DNA of 64,000 bases from an uncultured Acetatifactor sp. (GTDB taxonomy: Bacteria > Bacillota > Clostridia > Lachnospirales > Lachnospiraceae), in contig CAJTOJ010000019.1 of NCBI GenBank assembly GCA_910577665.1, positions 1 to 64,000 on the forward strand. The letters run 5' to 3'. The position numbers and the translations under genes are program-made. How positions within the stretch are numbered: position 1 is the stretch's first letter; every line of letters begins with the position of its first letter. The notes under the pieces are model-generated. The model saw nothing but the letters and a program-made list of their open reading frames with translations. It was not told the DNA's origin and made no database searches. Of this stretch, positions 1 through 7,710 are shown piece after piece.

Positions 1-253
1 TGGACATATCCTTGATGATGATTGCCTCCACATTACCGTCCTCGACTTCCTCCATCATCGTCATAAAACCGGGCCGGTCAAAGCGAGTGCCGGAAACGCC
101 GTCATCAGTGAAGTGCTTGAAACGGGGATACCCATTCCGACGAGCGAAGTCCTCCAGCATGATTTTTTGGTTTTGGATTGAAAAACTCTCCCCTTGCAAT
201 TCATCGTCGCGACTCAACCTCTCGTACAGCAGCGCAATCTTGGTTTTTGCCAT
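1..253 (-). CDS. Large serine recombinase (TnpX/resolvase family), N-terminal part only
   Basis: The reverse strand encodes about 84 residues opening with MAKTKIALLYERLSRDDE and continuing past the window edge. The YERLSRDDE motif carries the presumed nucleophilic serine of the serine recombinase catalytic domain. Later GVSGTRFDRPGF and the acidic stretch leading to AIIIKDMS match the resolvase fold of transposon and conjugative-element recombinases such as TnpX of Tn4451. These enzymes excise and integrate mobile elements through a covalent 5'-phosphoserine intermediate. The start is set by AAGGAGG eight bases upstream of the ATG. Codon use is more AT-rich than that of the genes to the right. 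The mobile element itself lies to the left, outside the window, so its type cannot be judged. Confidence 0.85.
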   Translation of the reverse strand, partial: MAKTKIALLYERLSRDDELQGESFSIQNQKIMLEDFARRNGYPRFKHFTDDGVSGTRFDRPGFMTMMEEVEDGNVEAIIIKDMS

Positions 254-276
254 AGCACAGACCTCCTTGAATGAAA

Positions 277-343
277 ATATGCTCTAAGCTGTCCTCACTA
301 ATCACCGAAAAATCAAGTGATTAACAAGTCGCTTAGAGCATAT
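277..343. repeat. 13-bp perfect inverted repeat ahead of the recombinase gene
   Basis: ATATGCTCTAAGC at 277-289 is matched exactly by its reverse complement at 331-343. A second, nested 7-bp pair lies at 299-305 and 317-323 (TAATCAC/GTGATTA). The structure sits 24 bases upstream of the recombinase start. It could be an operator or attenuating leader for the recombinase, or a recombination site near the element end. Its symmetry is directly visible; its function is not. Confidence 0.6.
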
Positions 344-390
344 ATCACCTTAAACGCGCAAAGGCTTCCTTTCTTCTTCCATACATTTTA

Positions 391-443
391 AAACCAACCT
401 GTCACATTTCCTAAACCTTGAAACCAACCCCTTCACATCTCCT
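391..443. repeat. Imperfect tandem repeat at the 3' end of the glycosylase gene
   Basis: Two units of about 22 bp start 30 bp apart at 391 and 421. Both begin with AAACCAACC and continue with TCACAT then TCCT. The second unit overlaps the stop codon region of the Fpg-like gene. A duplicated gene end beside a recombinase can mark an attachment site, but the match is imperfect and it could equally be chance or a terminator remnant. Confidence 0.35.
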
Positions 444-1257
444 GGCAGGCTGGACAGAAATAGATACTTCCCCCCAGGTAATTTGCCTTCTGGATGGTGG
501 TTCCACAGTAAGGACATGCCTTGCCCACGGTATATTTGCTGAGCCTTGAGACATATCCCCCTGGATTGCCAAAGAGATCCTTCTCCGTGTTCCGGCCCCC
601 GGCTACAATCATCTTCCTCAAGGTATCCGTCAGTACCTGGTAAAGCTGCCGGAAACGGTTCTCCGGAACACTGCCCAGCTTCTTCTTCGGATGAAGCCCT
701 GCCTCCAGCAGGATGTCCTGGAGTACGCCGTTCCCCAGGCCGGGAATACGTTGCTCCGTGGCCAGGAAGGCTTTCATGGACAGGACTGCAGATGCCTCTT
801 CCCGCAGGTGTTTGAAATATGCATAGTCAAACCCTTCCGTGCCGGGCATGGGCTTCTCCTTCGCCACCTGGTAATAAAAATTGTCATAGACCTGTGGCTG
901 CACCAGGAACATGGAACCATACATCTGCACAGTGCAGACCAGGCTGCTGCCATCCTCCAGGACAAGCCGTGTCTGGTACCGGGCAGGCAGCTTCTCCCCT
1001 GGGGCATAGTACCGGATATTGGTACCGTCCCCTACGGCAAAGCTGTAATCCCCCAGGGAAATCTCCACATAGCTTCCCCTGCCTGTGGCCGCTCCCAGCC
1101 TCCTGCCCTCCATGATTTCACTGTACTTTTCCGGTTCCCCGGTATACCAGGCAAAAGCGTGGGCAGTATGGGCCGCCTCTGCCTGGCAGATCAAAAGTCC
1201 CTGTACGGTCTCATTGAGTTGTGCCGCAATGGTTAAGCTCTCTGGGATTTCTAACAT
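433..1257 (-). CDS. Fpg/Nei family DNA glycosylase-like protein
   Basis: This 274-residue protein has the layout of formamidopyrimidine-DNA glycosylase and endonuclease VIII: an N-terminal beta-sandwich, a helix-two-turn-helix region around residues 150-215 (LATEQRIPGLGNGVLQDIL), and a C-terminal zinc finger CPYC-x16-CPAC. Family members remove oxidised bases and nick the DNA using the N-terminal proline exposed after Met removal, with a neighbouring glutamate. Here the N-terminus reads MLEIPES, so the glutamate is kept but the canonical Pro-2 is replaced by Leu. Strand cleavage by the usual Schiff-base chemistry is therefore doubtful. The ATG overlaps the last codons of the upstream GyrI-like gene by 7 bases, which suggests translational coupling in a three-gene operon. 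Confidence 0.85.
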   Translation of the reverse strand: MLEIPESLTIAAQLNETVQGLLICQAEAAHTAHAFAWYTGEPEKYSEIMEGRRLGAATGRGSYVEISLGDYSFAVGDGTNIRYYAPGEKLPARYQTRLVLEDGSSLVCTVQMYGSMFLVQPQVYDNFYYQVAKEKPMPGTEGFDYAYFKHLREEASAVLSMKAFLATEQRIPGLGNGVLQDILLEAGLHPKKKLGSVPENRFRQLYQVLTDTLRKMIVAGGRNTEKDLFGNPGGYVSRLSKYTVGKACPYCGTTIQKANYLGGSIYFCPACQEM

Positions 1258-1748
1258 GATACTTCCCCCATGACAGAGATGCCATAATCCAGTATGACGT
1301 TTCCATTCTCATCCGGCGTGGTAAATCTCGGGCAATTGTACCTCTCAAAACACCAGTCATCCTCTTTCCGCGCAAAGCCTCGGGATTTCAGTTCTTCCAG
1401 GCACATATTGTGGGTTTCCATAGTGTAGAATTCGCCGCTTTTATCACTCCCATACAGATAGCACACGGCATATTGCAGGGGAGCCATATCCACATAGGCA
1501 AAGCCTTCCGGGACCCTGGTACCTGCCGGGAAAAACATGCCGATCCAATGTTCCGGCATGCCGTCTACAATGTGGACAGCACCTATATAGCCATTGTCAT
1601 TGACGGGCAGCCCCTGCATGGCCTCCAGTATCGCAAACCAGTCATTTTCCCACCACTCTCCCCAGTTTCCACCGGTCTCATACTTCTTTCCGATAAACCT
1701 CGCGGCAGGACAGCTTTCCTGCTTCACTTCCAAGATTTTCACCGCCAT
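1251..1748 (-). CDS. GyrI-like / AraC effector-binding domain protein
   Basis: A single-domain protein of about 165 residues. The opening MAVKILEVKQESCPAARFIGKKY and the closing ...VILDYGISV follow the GyrI-like small-molecule-binding fold found in the C-terminal halves of drug-responsive AraC regulators and in stand-alone stress proteins. A longer reading frame begins at 1802, but GAGGAAGG directly before 1748 and the family N-terminus favour this ATG. It has no DNA-binding domain. It lies 25 bases after the zinc ribbon gene and overlaps the Fpg-like gene, so the three are probably cotranscribed. The ligand is unknown. Confidence 0.7.
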   Translation of the reverse strand: MAVKILEVKQESCPAARFIGKKYETGGNWGEWWENDWFAILEAMQGLPVNDNGYIGAVHIVDGMPEHWIGMFFPAGTRVPEGFAYVDMAPLQYAVCYLYGSDKSGEFYTMETHNMCLEELKSRGFARKEDDWCFERYNCPRFTTPDENGNVILDYGISVMGEVSC

Positions 1749-1773
1749 TTCGCCTTCCTCATCCTCCCCATGC

Positions 1774-2049
1774 TTACGCCTTCCATCTGTCCAAGGTGGC
1801 AAAATACCGCCTCAGCATGTCTTTGGCTTCCTCTACATTCTTCGCCCGGCCTCCTTCCACTTCAAAGGGTGCACAGAATGCAACCATTCCCTCCATGTCG
1901 CAGTTCTGGACAAAGGCCCCGTTCTGGAAGCAGTAGCAGCAGTAAGCCTCATTCCTGCTGCCGTCCTGGTTGGTGCCGTACTGGTCCTCCTGCATGGGCA
2001 TTCCACAGCTCTGGCAGATTTTCAGTTCCTTTTGTGTTGCATGTTCCAT
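1774..2049 (-). CDS. Small zinc ribbon protein
   Basis: A 91-residue protein. Cys12-x2-Cys15 (CQSC) and Cys37/Cys40 (YCCYC) are placed to form a zinc ribbon, and GMPM after the first pair is typical of the putative zinc-ribbon family common in Firmicutes, often near GyrI-like proteins. The ATG at 2049 is preceded by AAGGAGG and is preferred over an upstream in-frame ATG at 2181, which has no ribosome binding site. It is the first gene of the zinc ribbon, GyrI-like, Fpg-like operon. No biochemical role can be assigned from sequence. Confidence 0.75.
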   Translation of the reverse strand: MEHATQKELKICQSCGMPMQEDQYGTNQDGSRNEAYCCYCFQNGAFVQNCDMEGMVAFCAPFEVEGGRAKNVEEAKDMLRRYFATLDRWKA

Positions 2050-2177
2050 TGTGTAGTTCCTCCTTATGTCTGTTATTGGATTGTTGTGATGCCAGTTCGC
2101 CGATTGTCTGTGTCGGCAACATTGGCATAACGGGAAGCATGGAACTACTATACCATCCAGAATATGACATGTGTGCG

Positions 2178-3353
2178 TCATATTCTCAAAAAAGTGCCCT
2201 GCTTTTCCGGGAAAGTATTCCTGCCATAAGGCTCGTACATGCCAGCCATCTGCCCGATCCTCCGAATCAGTTCCTTCCGGACCCAGTCCGGCCCCAGTAC
2301 CCTGGCAGAAGGGCCAAAGGACAGAATCAGCCCATAGACCCAGTCATCTACCAGGCAATGCATTCGGATCTCAAAGTCCCCCTCCGGGAGCACCTTGATC
2401 TCTTCCTCCTCAAACCTGTCGTATATGCGGTAAGCCTCCCTTTTATCTATACGCAGCAGGATCTCCCCCCAGGCCAGGGTACCTGGATCCCCAGGATCTC
2501 CCATTTTCCCCGGGCCTTCCGTTTTCCCTGGGCCTTCACCTTCTGCCTTCCCCAGACTTTCCGTCTTCCCTGGGATTTCAGCCTTCTCCAGGCCTTCTGC
2601 CTTCCCCGGGGCTTCAGCCTTCCCCGATTCCACAGCTTCCTTAGGTTCCATAGTTTTCCCCGGTTTTACGGCTTCCTCCGGCTCCACATCCCTCCCCGGC
2701 GCCCTGGCAGATTCCCTCTCCCTTTCCTCCTGGTTCAAGTGTCTCTCCCCGGTCTCGAAGGTCTCTTCCTGTATCTCCACCCGTTTCATCCGCAGAACCT
2801 TGAACAGGCGCATTGCCCCCCGCAGCCTGCAATACGCTCTCACATACCAGGTATATTCCTTGAAGAGAAGCTGTACCGGTTCCACCTCCCGCCTGGTCAT
2901 GTCTCCGTACTGCCCGTAATAGTCAAATGCCAGTACCCTGTGTCCCAGGATTGCCTCCTTGATCTGGCCGAACAATTCCCCCCGGCGTCCGCTCCAGTCG
3001 GAAAAGTCTATGGAAACCCAGTTCATGGGATCTGTCTTGAAGAAGTATTCCAGCTTCTGTAGGATCTCCCCTTCCTCCACGGCCCCTGTCTCCCGCAGGC
3101 TGCAAAGGGCTGCCAGGATCCTGCGCTGTTCCTCCCCGGACAACAGCCTCTTGTCCAGCACGAACCGTTCCATAAGGTGAATGCCACCACCTTTTCCCTT
3201 GCTGGCATACACGGGGATTCCCGCCATGGACAAGCTCTCCACATCCCGGTAGATGGTGCGGGTGGATACCTCAAACCGGTCTGCCAGTTCCCCGGCTGTC
3301 ACAGTGTCCCTGCTCATTAAGATATAGATGATTTCCAGTTGTCTGTTTACCAT
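2178..3353 (-). CDS. HTH/WYL-domain transcriptional regulator with a long low-complexity insertion
   Basis: A 391-residue YafY-type regulator. Residues 1-60 form a winged helix (DRFEVSTRTIYRDVESL). The WYL ligand-sensing domain follows at about 138-195 with VLAFDYYGQYGD and TWYVRAYCRLRGAMRLFKVLRM. The C-terminal WCX-like extension runs from about residue 297 to the end. Between the last two, residues 203-292 form an E/G/K/P-rich degenerate repeat of the type PGKxEGxEKAE, which relatives lack; the usual length is about 300. Such regulators sense nucleic-acid or metabolite ligands and often control DNA damage or defence genes. The target here is unknown; the neighbouring zinc ribbon/GyrI-like/Fpg-like operon, separated by about 130 bases, is a plausible one. 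Confidence 0.85.
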   Translation of the reverse strand: MVNRQLEIIYILMSRDTVTAGELADRFEVSTRTIYRDVESLSMAGIPVYASKGKGGGIHLMERFVLDKRLLSGEEQRRILAALCSLRETGAVEEGEILQKLEYFFKTDPMNWVSIDFSDWSGRRGELFGQIKEAILGHRVLAFDYYGQYGDMTRREVEPVQLLFKEYTWYVRAYCRLRGAMRLFKVLRMKRVEIQEETFETGERHLNQEERERESARAPGRDVEPEEAVKPGKTMEPKEAVESGKAEAPGKAEGLEKAEIPGKTESLGKAEGEGPGKTEGPGKMGDPGDPGTLAWGEILLRIDKREAYRIYDRFEEEEIKVLPEGDFEIRMHCLVDDWVYGLILSFGPSARVLGPDWVRKELIRRIGQMAGMYEPYGRNTFPEKQGTFLRI

Positions 3354-3399
3354 TTACCGTCCTTTTACCCAGGAATCTACCTGCGCCTTGTGCCGTGTT

Positions 3400-3858
3400 T
3401 CAGATCCGGTATCCGGCATCTATAATCCCGGTAATGATCTGTACGGCCCTGTCTGCCTCCTGGGCCGGGACACCGATCACAAACCGGTCCCTGCTCTTAA
3501 AGTACCGCTGCATGACGATCTCAATGTCCTGCAGGGCCAGGCTGCTGTCAATCATGCCGATTCCCCTGCACGTCATCTGTTCATTTTCCACGTACAGCAA
3601 CGTGACTTCCCCATTGATTGAGACATTCACTTCCTCCATCTGCTGCCCCAGGGTGGCCATCAGCAGGCCCACCTTACCTCTTTCTGACTCCCGAATGGCA
3701 ATGGACAGTTCGTCTGCATCAATCACGAGACACTCACAGGGAATCGCACATTCCTCCAGTATCTCGAATATCTTTGCGGTATTCTTCTCATCCCTTGTCA
3801 GCTTCTCTCTCTCAATGGTAATCCGAAGGGCCGCTGTCTCCCGAATCCTATTTTTCAT
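3400..3858 (-). CDS. ACT-domain protein resembling the aspartokinase regulatory region
   Basis: A 152-residue protein. The segment NTAKIFEILEECAIPCECLVIDADELSIAI matches the first ACT repeat of aspartate kinases in layout, and VNVSINGEVTLLYVEN with the later MTCRGIGM segment matches the second. No kinase domain is present, so this looks like a free-standing regulatory ACT pair that could bind an amino acid. The start at 3858 has GGGGAG upstream; an earlier in-frame ATG at 3945 would overlap the next gene. It is preceded at 16 bases by a GyrI-like gene, forming a likely two-gene operon. The ligand and partner are unknown. Confidence 0.6.
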   Translation of the reverse strand: MKNRIRETAALRITIEREKLTRDEKNTAKIFEILEECAIPCECLVIDADELSIAIRESERGKVGLLMATLGQQMEEVNVSINGEVTLLYVENEQMTCRGIGMIDSSLALQDIEIVMQRYFKSRDRFVIGVPAQEADRAVQIITGIIDAGYRI

Positions 3859-3874
3859 CTGACTCCCCTGCCAT

Positions 3875-4318
3875 TCATGTTCTAGTTTTTGCCTGGATCG
3901 GGATATAATAGTCCATCTGCTCATACCCCATGATTTTCTGTGCAAGAGGCGATGTAATGATATTGCCTAATTCCGGGCGGGAACTGTCACGCTCAAACCC
4001 ATTTTCCTCCAGGAACCGGTCTATTTCCGCATTCATAAGTTCCCTGTCCGTCTTCTGGTCTATATCCGTTGCAACGGCATAAAGGCCACCCTGGAACTCT
4101 ATCACTTCCAGTCCAGGCGGAACCTCCATGCCCTCTTCAAACAGGTACAGCCAGACAAAGCCCTCCCCCGCCCAATAGAGGAAATCCTTTGGAAACAGGC
4201 CCCGTTCCAGGGAAGAAAACCACTCCTCAAAGATACAGAAATTTCCCTCCCCGAACATCCCTACTCCCGATGAAACCATTTTGCAGGTGGGCATTTCATA
4301 AATTCTGATACTTTGCAT
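3875..4318 (-). CDS. GyrI-like effector-binding domain protein
   Basis: A 147-residue protein beginning MQSIRIYEMPTCKMVSSG and ending with MDYYIPIQAK, both typical of the GyrI-like/AraC effector-binding fold. The central WLYLFEEGMEVPPGLEVIEF and GGLYAVATDID segments fit the two beta-alpha repeats that line the ligand cleft. There is no helix-turn-helix, so it probably acts as a ligand-binding stress protein. It is the second GyrI-like gene within 3 kb (the other at 1251-1748), with low similarity between the two. It lies 19 bases downstream of exodeoxyribonuclease III on the same strand. Confidence 0.65.
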   Translation of the reverse strand: MQSIRIYEMPTCKMVSSGVGMFGEGNFCIFEEWFSSLERGLFPKDFLYWAGEGFVWLYLFEEGMEVPPGLEVIEFQGGLYAVATDIDQKTDRELMNAEIDRFLEENGFERDSSRPELGNIITSPLAQKIMGYEQMDYYIPIQAKTRT

Positions 4319-4337
4319 CTGTTTCTCCTCTCTCTGG

Positions 4338-5090
4338 TCAAGCCATCTCCAGCTCCACAGGACAGTGGTCTGAACCCATCACATCCGGATGGATCCTCGC
4401 GTCTACAAGCCGCTCCCGGAGGCTTCCCGACACCACAAAATAGTCGATGCGCCAGCCTGCATTCTTCTCCCTGGCATGGTACATGTAGGACCACCAGGAA
4501 TAGGCACCTGTCTGTTCCGGATAAAAGTACCGGAAGGTATCCACGAACCCGCTCTCCAGCACCCTGGTAAAACAGGCCCTCTCTTCATCCGTGAACCCCG
4601 CATTGCCACGGTTGGACTTTGGATTCTTCAAGTCGATCTCCTGGTGGGCCACATTCAGGTCGCCGCAGAAGATCACCGGCTTCTTCTCCTCCAGTCCCTT
4701 CAAGTACTTTAAAAAATCAGCCTCCCATCGCATGCGGTACGCCAGTCTTGTCAGTTCCCTCTGGGCATTGGGCGTGTACACTGTCACCACATAGAAATCC
4801 TGGAACTGAGCCGTGATCACCCGGCCCTCCTGGTCATGCTCCTCTACGCCGATCCCATAGGTCACATCCATGGGCTCTATCCGGGAAAAAAGGGCCGTCC
4901 CGGAATACCCCTTCTTCTGGGCATAGTTCCAGTACTGGTGATATCCCGGCAGTTCCAGGTCGTGCTGTCCCGCCTGCAGCTTCGTCTCCTGGAGACAGAA
5001 AATATCTGCATCCAGCCGGTTAAATGACTCTAAAAATCCTTTCTGGAGACAGGCCCGCAGCCCGTTTACATTCCAGGATACAAGTTTCAT
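4338..5090 (-). CDS. xth: Exodeoxyribonuclease III / AP endonuclease
   Basis: A 250-residue protein of the EEP nuclease superfamily. All catalytic blocks are visible: MKLVSWNVNGLRA at the N-terminus, CLQETKLQ with the metal-binding Glu, FCGDLNVAH with the Asp/Asn pair, NAGWRIDYFVVS, and GSDHCPVEL with the catalytic Asp-His. Enzymes of this family cleave DNA 5' to abasic sites and degrade duplex DNA 3' to 5' during base excision repair. The start at 5090 has GGAGG upstream and fits the family N-terminus; a longer frame from 5180 would add 30 unrelated residues. Length is normal. It shares its strand and base-repair theme with the Fpg-like gene 3 kb away. Confidence 0.95.
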   Translation of the reverse strand: MKLVSWNVNGLRACLQKGFLESFNRLDADIFCLQETKLQAGQHDLELPGYHQYWNYAQKKGYSGTALFSRIEPMDVTYGIGVEEHDQEGRVITAQFQDFYVVTVYTPNAQRELTRLAYRMRWEADFLKYLKGLEEKKPVIFCGDLNVAHQEIDLKNPKSNRGNAGFTDEERACFTRVLESGFVDTFRYFYPEQTGAYSWWSYMYHAREKNAGWRIDYFVVSGSLRERLVDARIHPDVMGSDHCPVELEMA

Positions 5091-5648
5091 GGCAATCCTC
5101 CATTCCTGCATGGCCCTTATCTTACCTGGGGCTATGCGGTTCCCTATTTTCTGAAAAGCAGATTCCGTTCCCTCTTGCATTCCATCCAGAATCCCTCTTT
5201 TCCAATGTTACAGCTAGTATAGCATAAAACCCATTTCCTTTCACCCTGTATTTTTAACCTTGCAGATATCTTTTTCTATCCATAACACAATTCCTCTATT
5301 TTACCGTTTTCCGGATGCCCTACTCCCAGGACATACTACATCAGCGTTCCATGGCACACGATGTTTTTTGTTTCGGGCAGCGATAAAAAAGGACAAAATC
5401 AAGCGGACGAAAGCCTGCCCACTCCCCGTCCGCCTGATCCATATTTCATTTCTTTATATTCTTTTCTTTTTTAATCAAAAACAAGTTATTCATTAATGTC
5501 CTGTTTGTGTCATCCCTTGCCTGTCAACGTATTTCATGTTAGAATCTTACTGCAATCGCACTTGCAGACATGCTGCCCCGGCATCCGTGCTGTTTTTAAA
5601 AGCCAGTGCCAGCAGGCTAAAACGATTTATCCCAGGAACGGAGGAACC
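5091..5648. other. Intergenic region between divergent genes
   Basis: 558 bases between the exodeoxyribonuclease gene (minus) and the HAD phosphatase gene (plus). It contains a possible promoter for the HAD gene at 5517-5545 and a weak hairpin at 5403-5433 (GCGGACG paired with CGTCCGC across a 17-base loop). No convincing gene is seen. An open frame extending the HAD gene upstream to 5496 has neither a ribosome binding site nor family similarity. Confidence 0.5.
5517..5545 (+). promoter_or_regulatory. Predicted sigma-A promoter for the HAD phosphatase gene
   Basis: TTGCCT at 5517-5522 and TAGAAT at 5540-5545 are separated by 17 bases, close to the vegetative consensus. The start codon lies about 100 bases downstream. 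This rests on pattern only. Confidence 0.4.
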
Positions 5649-6506
5649 ATGAACAATCCAAAGCCTCATATACCTTTCAGCAGCCTAAAGCACAAAAAGC
5701 TCTTCCTGTTCGACATAGACGGTACCCTGGCCGTGGGGGACACCCTCTATGAAGGCAGCGCCGACCTCCTCTCCCACATTGCACAGATCGGAGGCAAGGC
5801 CTACTATATCACCAATAACTCCACAAAAAGCGGAGCAGACTATGTGGAGAAATTCCGCTCTGCCTTCCACCTGGAGACCTCGGAGGATCAGTTTATCACC
5901 TCCGGTTACATGGCCCTCCGTTTTCTCCTGGCACATTACAGGGAACAGAAGATCTTCGTGCTGGGCACCTCCTCCTTTGTGGCAGAACTGCGCAGGAACG
6001 GCCTGGATGTGACACAGACCGTCCAGGAAGGCAATGCCATCGGCTGTGTGCTCGTGGCCTATGACAGCGAACTGACCTACGGAAAGCTAATCCAGGCCTC
6101 CAGGGTTCTCCTGACCACAGACGCCCCCTTCTACGCCACCAACCCCGACCTGCGGTGCCCCATTGATTTCGGCTTTATCCCGGACTGCGGGGCTATCTGC
6201 AGCATGCTCACCCAGACCACGGACAGGCAGCCCACTTACCTGGGGAAACCAAACAAGGAGGTGGTGGAACTATGCCTGTCCCGCTCCGGCTTCTCCCGGG
6301 AGGAGACCCTGGTGGTGGGGGACAGATGGTATACGGATATCGCCTGCGGGATCAACGGCGGTGTGGACACCTGCGTGGTCTATACCGGGGAGGCCAGGCC
6401 GGAGGAAGCAGCAGATACCCCTTATCCTGCCACTTATGCCTTCTGGAATATAAAAGAATTGTCAGATGCCTGCCGTGGGCAGGGGACTTCTTCCTCACAT
6501 GGATAA
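5649..6506 (+). CDS. HAD-IIA family sugar phosphatase (NagD-like)
   Basis: A 285-residue phosphatase. HAD motif I is FLFDIDGTLAVGD near residue 20, motif II is YYITNNSTKS, the motif III lysine lies in YLGKPNKEVVELCL, and motif IV is VVGDRWYTDIACGINGG. The C2a cap between motifs II and III identifies subfamily IIA (NagD and p-nitrophenylphosphatase type), cytosolic enzymes that dephosphorylate nucleotides, glycerol phosphate or sugar phosphates. The ATG at 5649 follows GGAGGAACC. The gene stands alone on the plus strand and converges on the DegV gene, with a hairpin between them. The natural substrate cannot be told from sequence. Confidence 0.9.
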   Translation: MNNPKPHIPFSSLKHKKLFLFDIDGTLAVGDTLYEGSADLLSHIAQIGGKAYYITNNSTKSGADYVEKFRSAFHLETSEDQFITSGYMALRFLLAHYREQKIFVLGTSSFVAELRRNGLDVTQTVQEGNAIGCVLVAYDSELTYGKLIQASRVLLTTDAPFYATNPDLRCPIDFGFIPDCGAICSMLTQTTDRQPTYLGKPNKEVVELCLSRSGFSREETLVVGDRWYTDIACGINGGVDTCVVYTGEARPEEAADTPYPATYAFWNIKELSDACRGQGTSSSHG

Positions 6507-6574
6507 GCCGGATAAACGACATATCTTCCCTGTACGCGGTACCACCCATGGCACCCCATTTCCCACCGTCAAAT

Positions 6575-6602
6575 ATAGGGCATGGCAGCTGCCACGCCCT
6601 AT
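6575..6602. terminator. Hairpin between convergent genes
   Basis: ATAGGGC at 6575-6581 pairs with GCCCTAT at 6596-6602, and the interior TGGCAG/CTGCCA extends the stem with one A/C mismatch. It lies between the 3' ends of the HAD and DegV genes and may stop transcription from both sides. Neither side has a long T-tract, so efficiency is uncertain. Confidence 0.45.
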
Positions 6603-6624
6603 CTGTTCCTGTTCGAAACGCCTG

Positions 6625-7533
6625 TCACTCCGGCAGGAGCCCCTTTTCTATGATTCCGAATCCCAGAGGATACGGTCCTGTATGCACCCCGATGGTGGCA
6701 CCGATCTGGTAGAGCCCCATTTCCCGGATGCTGTATCCCTTGCTGCGCAGGACTTCCAAGGCATGATCCCGAAAGGCCGCCCCTTCCTCCACATCATATC
6801 CATAGCCCACACAGATGCGGAAGCTGTCTATGCCTTTGCCGCTGTCCCGCAGGTATTCCAGCAGAAGTTCCAGGGCTTTTTCCGTGGAACGCTTCCTGCC
6901 CCGGCCAATTCCCGAAGGAAAGATTTCTCCCTGTTTCAAGGTGATAATGGGACGGATTCCCAGAATACTGCCTGCCAGGGCCGCCACCTTGCCGATACGC
7001 CCACCATGCTGCAGGTACTCCATATTGCCTACCGTGAAGAAGATCCTGCCGCTTCCCTTGATCTCCTCTAAGCGGGACACCGTCTCCTGATAACTTTTTC
7101 CACTGTCCCGTAGGGAAGCTGCCTCCAGCACATACAGCCCCTGGAGCACCGTGTCCACGGTGGAATCGATCACTGTGATCTCCGCCTCCGGATACTCCTC
7201 CCGGACAAGGTTCCTTGCGTTAGTTGCTGACTGCACGGAACCGCTGAATTTGGCAGTGATGCAGATGCAGATCACCGGAATCCCCTGCTTCGCATAGGGA
7301 AGGAACATATCCACGTAGTCCTGGGCAGAGGGCATGGAGGACTTGGGATACACACCCTTCCTGTCCACCATCTGCTGATAGAACTCCCTGACACCGATCT
7401 CCACATTTTCCTTCAGATACTTCTGGTCATCAAATGACACATAAAATGGCACCACTGTAATGTTCTTCTCCTGGACAAGCTCCACCGGCAGGTCACAGGA
7501 GCCATCGCTGATAATATGGAATGTCTCACTCAT
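6625..7533 (-). CDS. DegV family fatty-acid-binding protein
   Basis: A 302-residue protein. The N-terminal SDGSCDLPVELVQEKNI and the middle ICITAKFSGSVQSATNA are hallmarks of the DegV fold; TVGNMEYLQHGGRIGKVAA and LGIRPIITLKQGEI in the C-terminal half complete it. DegV proteins (FakB type) hold a fatty acid between two domains and present it to the FakA kinase for phosphorylation and entry into phospholipid synthesis. No FakA gene is in the window; Firmicutes usually carry several DegV paralogs, and the bound lipid differs between them. It is monocistronic, with a good promoter upstream. The length is typical. Confidence 0.92.
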   Translation of the reverse strand: MSETFHIISDGSCDLPVELVQEKNITVVPFYVSFDDQKYLKENVEIGVREFYQQMVDRKGVYPKSSMPSAQDYVDMFLPYAKQGIPVICICITAKFSGSVQSATNARNLVREEYPEAEITVIDSTVDTVLQGLYVLEAASLRDSGKSYQETVSRLEEIKGSGRIFFTVGNMEYLQHGGRIGKVAALAGSILGIRPIITLKQGEIFPSGIGRGRKRSTEKALELLLEYLRDSGKGIDSFRICVGYGYDVEEGAAFRDHALEVLRSKGYSIREMGLYQIGATIGVHTGPYPLGFGIIEKGLLPE

Positions 7534-7605
7534 ACCTGTAATCCCTTTCGCTCTCGTATGGTTGTGAGGACTGCCAGATGGAAGACAGCCCCTGCTTTGC
7601 TATAT

Positions 7606-7634
7606 AGGATACCACGTATGAGGGGAAATGGCAA
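7606..7634 (-). promoter_or_regulatory. Predicted sigma-A promoter for the DegV gene
   Basis: On the minus strand TTGCCA (7634-7629) and TATCCT (7611-7606) are 17 bases apart. The DegV ATG lies about 70 bases downstream. Pattern evidence only. Confidence 0.45.
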
Positions 7635-7710
7635 CCTGTTTTGTAGTTTCGCATTCCGTTTTATGACTCTTTCCGCCGCTTATCATGGTTTTTATAACCA
7701 CATGGCATCT

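Noticed and set aside
1410..3062. Long plus-strand open frame of 550 codons
   Set aside because: It lies antisense to the GyrI-like, zinc ribbon and WYL genes, which have clear families and ribosome binding sites. Its translation is Pro/His/Ser-rich without domains, as expected for the mirror of GC-rich genes.
5496..5648. Upstream extension of the HAD phosphatase frame
   Set aside because: No ribosome binding site at 5496, no similarity in the added residues, and a better start with GGAGG at 5649.
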